DNA of 5,984 bases, taken from Akkermansiaceae bacterium. Lineage in GTDB: Bacteria > Verrucomicrobiota > Verrucomicrobiia > Verrucomicrobiales > Akkermansiaceae. Where the stretch lies: NCBI GenBank assembly GCA_018676385.1, contig JABHEX010000140.1, positions 1-5,984 on the forward strand. The letters are read 5' to 3'. This document shows positions 1 through 5,600 of this stretch, piece after piece (position 1 is the stretch's first letter; each line of letters opens with the position of its first letter). A program made the translations under genes and the position numbers. The notes beneath the pieces are model-generated. The model made no database searches. It was not told where the DNA came from and saw only the letters and a program-made list of their open reading frames with translations.

Positions 1-375
1 ATAAAACCAAGTTACCCCCTCGTTTACGGTATTAAATACGTCTGTTCCGATCGTGGTTGCAACGCCATTTATATTCACTATTCCATTTGAAGTGATATTG
101 ATAGGATCGCTGGTCACAGTGCCATCACCACCCCAGTCTTGAACTCGCATTTTATCACCTGCAACAGTAATAAATTCATTAGTAGAACCATCTGTAGACG
201 GATTATTGTGTGTAAGTGTCCAATTGCTACCTGAAATTGGAGAAGGCTCAATTGCATCACCGCCGCTATTGTGCGTTGATCCCTGCCCAACTATCGAGAA
301 GTCCATGTTGTATAGAACTGCTGAACTCACTGAGGCTGGGGCTAGCATCGCCAGCGTTACTATTGCTATTTTCAT
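1..375 (-). CDS. Exported protein, N-terminal part (3' end beyond left edge); function unknown
   Basis: An open frame of 125 codons runs from an ATG at 375-373 off the left edge with no stop. The protein begins MKIAIVTLAMLAPASVSSA and continues VLYNMDFS. This is a typical Sec signal peptide: a Lys at position 2, a hydrophobic core, and a probable cleavage site after SSA at residue 19. The mature part is rich in Gly, Asn, Ser and Thr, with short alternating hydrophobic stretches such as NEFITVAGDKMRVQDWGG and GIVNINGVATTIGTDVF. That suggests an extracellular beta-strand-rich domain. No Cys is visible. The start is the first ATG after an in-frame stop far upstream, and it directly precedes the signal peptide. 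There is no Shine-Dalgarno sequence. The genomic style and the PEP-CTERM neighbour suggest a PEP-CTERM-type surface protein, but the C-terminus that would prove it is outside the window. I do not recognise a specific family. Confidence 0.85.
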   Translation of the reverse strand, partial: MKIAIVTLAMLAPASVSSAVLYNMDFSIVGQGSTHNSGGDAIEPSPISGSNWTLTHNNPSTDGSTNEFITVAGDKMRVQDWGGDGTVTSDPINITSNGIVNINGVATTIGTDVFNTVNEGVTWFY

Positions 376-387
376 ATTATTTGTATT
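376..387 (-). promoter_or_regulatory. SD-less leader motif before the left exported-protein gene
   Basis: On the minus strand AATACAAATAAT lies directly before the ATG at 375. Almost the same string, AATACACATA, directly precedes the ATG of the PEP-CTERM gene at 1633. Neither leader carries a GGAGG-like Shine-Dalgarno sequence. An A-rich unstructured leader could let ribosomes start without anti-SD pairing. With only two examples in AT-rich DNA, this may be chance. Confidence 0.35.
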
Positions 388-436
388 AAATTTGTTGATA
401 TTAGGACTTGGGTATGACTGAGTGAGAGGAAGAGTG

Positions 437-453
437 TTAGATTGATAATCTAA
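437..453. repeat. Perfect palindrome, possible operator
   Basis: TTAGATTGATAATCTAA consists of perfect 7-base arms (TTAGATT and AATCTAA) around a 3-base centre. It lies 62-78 bases upstream of the ATG of the left exported-protein gene. The half-repeat AGATTGAT at 439-446 recurs directly at 453-460, and a degenerate copy (AAGATTTG) follows at 462-469. The cluster of related half-sites upstream of a start codon fits a protein-binding operator. There is no U-tract, so it does not look like a terminator. No regulator can be named. Confidence 0.4.
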
Positions 454-725
454 GATTGATTAAGATTTGGTGGAAAAAATGTAGAAATGATTTTTAGTCG
501 TAAAAAAGATTTAAAATAGATGGATGCGTAGATTATTCATACATTTTATAATACCTCCAGCATAAAATGATATTAATTAATCGTATCGTCTCTATTATAA
601 TTCTTAACTATTTATAAATTGTATCAAGATATCTCACTGGTATCCTCAAAATGAATTTTCAGTTCAAACCTAGCGGTTAGACACACTTCTATATCCAAAC
701 AAAGACAACCCTTAAATAAACACAG

Positions 726-771
726 AATGGGCTTTCGCCAAAAGGTAGTGTGAGCGCGAGCCTAATGGGCT
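726..771. repeat. GC-richer patch with direct and imperfect inverted repeats
   Basis: AATGGGCT occurs at 726-733 and again at 764-771, 38 bases apart. Between them, 729-738 (GGGCTTTCGC) can pair with 754-763 (GCGCGAGCCT) on the plus strand with two G-U pairs and one mismatch, around a 15-base loop. The pairing is poorer in the minus-strand RNA. The patch stands out from the AT-rich sequence to its left and abuts the terminator of the PEP-CTERM gene. It could be a dispersed palindromic repeat, a remnant of one, or chance. Confidence 0.3.
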
Positions 772-791
772 ACAAAGGACGGGCTAACTAC

Positions 792-822
792 AAAAAAACG
801 ACGACCCGAAGGCCGCCGTTTT
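792..822 (-). terminator. Intrinsic terminator of the PEP-CTERM gene with UUCG tetraloop
   Basis: Read on the minus strand, AAAACGGCGGCC, loop TTCG, then GGTCGTCGTTTT forms a 12-base-pair stem with no mismatch. Two of the pairs are G-U. It closes on a C(UUCG)G tetraloop, one of the most stable RNA loops known. The stem runs into seven U residues (792-798). On the plus strand the same two positions become A-C mismatches, so the hairpin is built for minus-strand transcripts. It starts 28 bases after the TAA of the PEP-CTERM gene, as expected for its Rho-independent terminator. Confidence 0.93.
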
Positions 823-850
823 GAAAATTTAGACTAATTGCTGTGTTGTT

Positions 851-1633
851 TTACTTCCTGCGGCGAGTGAGTAGAACAAGACCAGCGAGTCCGTGTAGAG
901 CTGCGGATGATGGTTCGGGGACGGCAATGGCCTCGTTCCAAAGCTTAACGTCATCAATTTCAACCCCTACACCATTCACAGAGTAAATCCTAAATCCGTT
1001 TGCTGTCAGTGAATTGGTGACGGCTACATCATCTTCAAGAAGATTACCATTGAGATAAATATCCATTTTGCCTGCAGCAACATCACCTCCGCTATAACTT
1101 AGAGAGTTAGAGCCACCATTAGCGATTACCTGTAAAGAATAATTCGTATCGTCTTCAAACGTAGTTGCTTCGTTCACATTGCTCCATTTACCCGATATCC
1201 GATGCTCAAAGTTACCATTGTCTGATTGCAACCAAAATAAACCATGCGATGTAGTAAATGTACTATTTCCGCTTAACGAGCTACCATTTCCAACTCCAAT
1301 CACGACGTTACCTGAGGAAACATCTGTGAATCTAAAGTTAACTGACATGGTATAAATAGATGATAAAGTCAGCGTTTCTTTTACCCCCACACCGGTAAGA
1401 GAACCGCTAACACCTTTAACAAAAATTGATGACCCTGAACCCACCTGCGCAGGCCTGATAACGGCAGGATCAGAGGCCCCCGAGCCTTTTCTAATATATG
1501 TAAAGTCTGTATTGGAGGTAGTAAGAGTCGTTCCATCAGGTAGGCTTCCAAATTCTTCATCGAAGACTAATGCCGCTTGAGACGTCATGGTCATAAATCC
1601 ATGTATCGTGAATGTAATAATTATTTTTTTCAT
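851..1633 (-). CDS. PEP-CTERM sorting domain protein, probable LamG/concanavalin A-like beta-sandwich
   Basis: The protein has 260 residues and three parts. Residues 1 to about 20 are a Sec signal peptide (MKKIIITFTIHGFMTMTSQA). Residues 21 to about 235 are a Gly/Ser/Asn-rich, Cys-free domain. Its pattern, with GKMDIYLNGNLLEDD near residue 190 and a closing FRIYSVNGVGVEIDDVKLWN strand, resembles concanavalin A-like/LamG jelly-roll domains, though only by eye. The tail has VPEPSS at 238-243, a short hydrophobic segment and terminal RRRK, the classic PEP-CTERM signal. In known systems an exosortase (EpsH/XrtA type) cleaves at this signal, and the proteins go to the cell surface or exopolysaccharide matrix. 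I chose ATG 1633 because it directly precedes the signal peptide. The frame stays open to a TTG at 1699, but that would put 22 polar residues before it. The tail reads ALHGLAGLVLL, with His where Leu is usual. The domain assignment is tentative; export and PEP-CTERM class are firm. Confidence 0.93.
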   Translation of the reverse strand: MKKIIITFTIHGFMTMTSQAALVFDEEFGSLPDGTTLTTSNTDFTYIRKGSGASDPAVIRPAQVGSGSSIFVKGVSGSLTGVGVKETLTLSSIYTMSVNFRFTDVSSGNVVIGVGNGSSLSGNSTFTTSHGLFWLQSDNGNFEHRISGKWSNVNEATTFEDDTNYSLQVIANGGSNSLSYSGGDVAAGKMDIYLNGNLLEDDVAVTNSLTANGFRIYSVNGVGVEIDDVKLWNEAIAVPEPSSAALHGLAGLVLLTRRRK

Positions 1634-1643
1634 TATGTGTATT
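1634..1643 (-). promoter_or_regulatory. SD-less leader motif before the PEP-CTERM gene
   Basis: AATACACATA directly abuts the ATG at 1633 and matches, at 9 of 10 positions, the leader in front of the other exported-protein gene (376-387). The preceding stretch, CCAACCCA, contains no purine-rich Shine-Dalgarno sequence. Together these support ATG 1633 as the start and suggest SD-independent initiation. Two examples are thin evidence for a real motif. Confidence 0.35.
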
Positions 1644-1683
1644 TGGGTTGGGATTAGCTTATTTCTTTTACTGCAATTAGTCT

Positions 1684-1712
1684 GTGATAAATTGTGCAAT
1701 CATCTCAGCCAA
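1684..1712 (-). promoter_or_regulatory. Candidate sigma-70-type promoter for the PEP-CTERM gene
   Basis: On the minus strand TTGGCT (1712-1707, four of six matches to TTGACA) is followed after exactly 17 bases by TATCAC (1689-1684, four of six matches to TATAAT). Transcription would begin near 1677, giving a leader of about 44 bases. The position is sensible: it lies between the terminator of the upstream operon and the ATG. Both boxes are mediocre and the region is AT-rich, so this is only a candidate. Confidence 0.28.
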
Positions 1713-1734
1713 TAATTGATTTAACTAGTATTGG
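1709..1734. repeat. Inverted repeat CCAATA-N14-TATTGG, possible operator
   Basis: Perfect 6-base arms, CCAATA at 1709-1714 and TATTGG at 1729-1734, are spaced so that their centres lie about two helical turns apart. The left arm overlaps the candidate -35 box at 1707-1712. A dimeric regulator bound here could control the PEP-CTERM gene. Short arms in AT-rich DNA can arise by chance. Confidence 0.3.
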
Positions 1735-1770
1735 TTCAGTGTGTGAAAATTAGCTTCTTAAGCTGTTACC

Positions 1771-1795
1771 AAAAAACTGCCATATTACCAGCAGT
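1771..1795 (-). terminator. Probable intrinsic terminator of the vccA operon
   Basis: On the minus strand ACTGC TG GTAATA TG GCAGT forms a stem of five Watson-Crick pairs plus two G-U pairs around a six-base loop, and runs straight into six U residues (1776-1771). It lies 53 to 77 bases after the TGA of the secreted-protein gene. The stem is short and less stable than the one at 792-822, so termination may be partial. A second small inverted repeat, AGCTT-CTT-AAGCT at 1752-1764, follows just downstream and is followed by AATTTT on the minus strand. It may act as a backup. Confidence 0.55.
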
Positions 1796-1847
1796 AAACA
1801 GGCCAACTTATTCACAAACAGCTACATAGCTTGAGTATCTCAACTTA

Positions 1848-2696
1848 TCAGGGGTTGGCTACTGGTGGTGGCTGTATTTTTCCCCGCACCGGGATCATGG
1901 TGCGGAATACGCCCACTGAGCGACTGGAATTAGTCTTTGGGTTGGTATCATATAGCACATAGAGCTGGACATGGCCGTTCCCATCCAGCCTTACAGCAGT
2001 GTTGTAGATGATTTTTTTCCTGGTTCCATATTGGGCGGCGAGCCGATATAGCTCACCAGTTTTGACGCTTTTATAGGAAATGATTTTTGTAGGTGCGACA
2101 GATACAACGTTGTCTCCAAACGCATGGAGTACAGTAAAACGAGAAAGGTTCTTTAACACGAATTGCTTTCCTATGAGACTTTTTTGATCGAGCGAGATTG
2201 TTCGCACCTTTGGTGGTTTATCCCATGGAGTGGGCCCAGTGACGGAAGGAGTGAGGAAAAAAATTCTCCGGCTGTTCACTGCGCCCGCGGGAATGGTCAC
2301 ATAGCGTTGATACTTGGCATCATCGCCAGCGCCAATTTTGCGAAACAATACCAACGGTTTATCGGGCGGGATCGGGCGCAAGACTGAGGGGTTATTAAAA
2401 GGCACGTTAAAAGTCAGCCATCGCGTCTTTTGATCGCCATCTGGCTTCCCCTTGTAATACAGCCTCGGGGGTGGTGTCTCACCAGGTTTTGCTAAGAGCA
2501 TCACCGGAGCTTCTCCACCCTCGACATGTCTGTATTTCCTCGTTGGCTTCGGGCCGAGTGCAACCACGGATACTTTCGCCTCAGGTTTTTTGGGTTCAGC
2601 CTTGGTAACATCCTGCGCCATTAATTGTGTGCCTGACAGAACAAAGATCCCGACTGTTATTAGATAGTGACGCATCAGAATGGTTCTAGATTTCAT
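1848..2696 (-). CDS. Secreted protein of unknown function, translationally coupled to vccA
   Basis: The protein has 282 residues. The N-terminus (MKSRTILMRHYLITVGIFVL, then SGTQLMA) is a Sec signal peptide with likely cleavage after A27, before QD. A Lys/Pro/Glu-rich linker follows (about 28-45). The body has no Cys and has many short beta-type stretches with Pro turns, such as WLTFNVPFNNPSVLRPIPP near 92-110 and HVQLYVLYDTNP near 243-254. It ends in a Pro-rich tail, PPPVANP. I recognise no enzyme motif or membrane anchor. The ATG at 2696-2694 lies inside the last codons of vccA, with an 11-base overlap (ATGAAATCTAG). There is no clear Shine-Dalgarno sequence, so reinitiation by ribosomes finishing vccA is likely. 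An internal ATG (Met8, 2675) would also leave a usable signal peptide, so the exact start is not certain. The overlap implies stoichiometric production with VccA, so a role in the same envelope structure is the best inference. It could instead be a periplasmic chaperone for it. Confidence 0.88.
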   Translation of the reverse strand: MKSRTILMRHYLITVGIFVLSGTQLMAQDVTKAEPKKPEAKVSVVALGPKPTRKYRHVEGGEAPVMLLAKPGETPPPRLYYKGKPDGDQKTRWLTFNVPFNNPSVLRPIPPDKPLVLFRKIGAGDDAKYQRYVTIPAGAVNSRRIFFLTPSVTGPTPWDKPPKVRTISLDQKSLIGKQFVLKNLSRFTVLHAFGDNVVSVAPTKIISYKSVKTGELYRLAAQYGTRKKIIYNTAVRLDGNGHVQLYVLYDTNPKTNSSRSVGVFRTMIPVRGKIQPPPVANP

Positions 2697-5600
2697 CGGG
2701 GCTCAGCCATCGCATTGACGTAATGACGAATTGCCTACCGAAGCGTTTATTAGTCTCGGTGAGGCTACCGCCGAGATACTGCCCCGTAGCTTGCTGTATA
2801 ATCAAAGGTATATCACCTGGTGAGTTACCACTGGCATCTACATACTGCGGAGCTCGTTCTACCGTCACTTCAAGCCAAGAACGAGCTTTAACCTCACCAT
2901 TGTCACTGGATTCCCCATATGCGCGCACTGTAAAGGTGTCACCGCGCACTGTCATCGCTGGAGCTAGGGGTTCTAATAAATCACCTTGAGTGAGAAAACC
3001 CGGAAGTCCCCACGCCTTACTCACTGGCTGCATGGTCGTGTATTGGCCCCCACTATCACGGTATCGGTAACTATTTTTGAAGCTGTCCAGGTTGTTATCT
3101 GGTGCGTCAGTGCGCGTACCAACATTAACCGCAGTGGTTTGGTAGATTTTGTTTTTCTCGAAGTTGGCATTCAATCCAGACTTATTGATAGCCGCATCCA
3201 AGGCACCCATGTGTGAAGCCTGATCATTTGAATCACCGAGTCGTCGATTGATAAAATCAGCGAGCGAGACGAACGGACCACGTTTTTTGACCTCAGCTAC
3301 AATCGTTTCAGCTAGACCCCGCACTTCGTCATCGGTCAACTTGCGAGCACCTACCCACGCGCCGGCCTTGTCTGGATCGGCGCCAGCAGTGTCCAGGGCT
3401 TCTTGGGGGTTGCTATGCCGAGCGAAGGAAATAACATCACCTCCAAGTTCTCCTGATTTCAGAGGACGCGCTTCGCCAAGCGTGCCTGACAGAAAAGCTG
3501 TCCACGCCCCCACGGAGGTTGAATTAATATTGAAAGCCGCCTTGTTTTTGATCCACTCTGCGTTTCTCCAGAAAGCATTATTCACGCCGCTTGATCCGGA
3601 TACCAAATCTTTAGCATCCGGCCTACTGATCCCGCTGGCATAGTTGTATTGGTAACGTGTGTTCCAAAAATCTTTACCATTGTCAGGATCCCAATCGAAC
3701 GACTGCGTGCCGCTTGTCAGCGGCATACCGGAAATGAAAAATCGGTCCCACAAGTTCTGGTTCACTTCGTAAGCAACGTCATAGGCAAGCACTTCGTCAC
3801 GCGACGACAGAGATGTGCCATCCACGCTTCGCGTCACTGCTTGATTCCCAATCTGGAGCAATCCTTGGGAATCAATCACTTTAGCATAAGGTCCGTGGCT
3901 GAGCCCACTGTCCTTAGATCCTCCAATCAGGTAATCCCATCGGGTAGCAGGAGTGGCTCGCGTGTAGTCCGAGATCGCATCATTGTGCGCGCTATGATCA
4001 GACGGCGCGTGCAAATTCCGTAACGAGTGACCCACAACATACGATGGCATCCACGAATAAGGGCTGAGCATTGCGTGGCGCAACTTTGCCACAGATAGAA
4101 CACCATAGTCTTCCGACGGCAGATCAAACAATACCACGTCCTGTGTGAATGGAAATGTAACTGTGGATCCAAAGGGGTTTTTCACGAGAGCCCCACTACT
4201 TGCCAGACTCGGTTGATCGTTCACATCCTGAGGCGAGTGAGGCACAAACTGCAAGAGCCACGGACCCATACTCGTCATATACCATTTTTTGGCACACTGT
4301 GCTGCTGGTGATCTAGTGGTGAGTTGTGCACGAACATTCCAGTTTGCGATAGGTGCAACGTTATAAACCATATGATCTTCTGTCCAGCGACCTACCCGAA
4401 GCGGCGGGTTATTTGCCTCAGTCCCACTCTCATCAAACCACAACAACTTAGCACCGACTTGGTGAGTATCAGGAGCGTCTTTGAGCGGCGCATCCGCGAA
4501 GGTTTGCAGGTATCCAAAACTGTTATCCTGCTGGTTTGCTGACCCCCATGTCTGACCGATATATCCAAAAAATGTCGTCGGCTTTGCACCTCCAGCACCG
4601 CTGTTGACTAACTGGATTGTGGGGTGGGCATTACTGCTGTATAAAGCCGAAAGTGATGATGCAGAACCAGCTTTCAGAACAAACGGAAAGCTCTCCACCT
4701 TACCATCGCTTTGCATTGATACCTCTGGTTGGTAGTCGAAGATACGATCAAAATCAATTTCACTAAGATGTGTGTTGGACAGATTACGCCAACTTGTTGC
4801 TTGTATCTGATACCTGACCGAGGATGCGTGATCGTAATAGTAGTGACTCATTCCCTGCGGTGATGATGAACTAAGCACATTTGCAGAGACAGAAGTAGAT
4901 TGATAACGTTGCAGGTTGACACCATTTGCCGATAAGTCAGCTGATGTTACCTTGGGAGAAAATACATGGCACTGACCAGGCTCAAGCGTTGTACCTTCAA
5001 GCACGAAGCCCAAGTATCTCTCGGTAGGAAATGGATTAGTACGCATCTTATAGACACTACCACCTACATAACCGCTTTTTTTAACCCAACGAGAGAATAC
5101 ATGCGATGGATCACTCTTAAACTTGTCCTTCAACTCGTTGACGTGATTTTCCTCTGGGAAAAAATGCATCCCGTGACTCAACCCATAAAACGGATTCGGC
5201 ATAAGCACTGACATTGCAGGTATTTTCAGCTCTCTATTATACGGGTTCCACAGGCACACCCGTGGAATAATATGGGTTCGGATACGTTTGTTGTGATGGG
5301 AAAAATAATAGTGCCAGCGGCTGTCGGTCATCACCGGGTGAATCTTCGGTGCGGATTCCGCCCACTCGGATGCGTCAGCACAAGCACCGTCGGAAATATT
5401 GTGCGGCCAATGGGTAGTAGGCCTCATGCGTGTGGCCGATGCAGGGAAATTTGTTTCCGCATCCTGTAGGTTACTGTGGGTGTGCTGTGCCCAGTTTCTC
5501 AAAGCTCCAAAGGATGGCCCCAGAACACCATGCTCGGGTCCGGGAATGATCGGCCAACCCGATGAAAATGTTTGTGCACCACTTCCTGAGCCAAACGAAA

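Larger units (their letters stand above)
376..850. other. Intergenic region without a supported gene
   Basis: These 475 bases separate the start of the left exported-protein gene from the stop of the PEP-CTERM gene. From about 376 to 720 the sequence is strongly AT-rich and holds the presumed upstream control region of the left gene, including a perfect palindrome at 437-453 and a 10-base palindrome ATTAATTAAT at 572-581. From about 726 to 822 it is GC-richer and holds repeats and an intrinsic terminator, listed separately. No open frame on either strand has a convincing start, signal peptide or composition. I could not place a convincing sigma-70 promoter for the left gene: TTGATA and TATAAT both occur on the minus strand near 600-630, but about 22 bases apart, which is too far. 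Confidence 0.7.

Noticed and set aside
206..421. 71-codon plus-strand open frame
   Set aside because: It lies antisense to the left exported-protein gene and has no ribosome binding site. The minus-strand frame has a clean signal peptide and runs off the edge.
570..640. Minus-strand TTGATA and TATAAT as a promoter for the left gene
   Set aside because: The boxes are individually good but about 22 bases apart, outside the usual 16-18 spacing, and more than 200 bases from the ATG in AT-rich DNA.
660..790. Possible tRNA or small structured RNA in the gene-free stretch
   Set aside because: There is no GGTTCRANTCC T-arm, no CCA end and no cloverleaf arms. Only the imperfect stem reported separately is visible.
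1634..1699. 22-codon N-terminal extension of the PEP-CTERM gene from a TTG
   Set aside because: The extension is polar and would bury the signal peptide. ATG 1633 directly precedes the Lys-Lys-hydrophobic signal and is preceded by the shared leader motif.
2163..2387. 74-codon plus-strand open frame
   Set aside because: It is antisense to the secreted-protein gene and has no start signal or recognisable features.
2723..4023. Several plus-strand open frames of 76-131 codons (2723-2989, 2986-3216, 3248-3643, 3649-4023)
   Set aside because: All are antisense to vccA, whose protein shows family motifs throughout. They have Arg/Ser/Pro-rich shadow composition and no start signals.
3927..4598. Minus-strand frames of 81 and 68 codons inside vccA (3927-4172, 4392-4598)
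   Set aside because: They are out-of-frame shadows of vccA on the same strand, and vccA itself shows no frameshift there.
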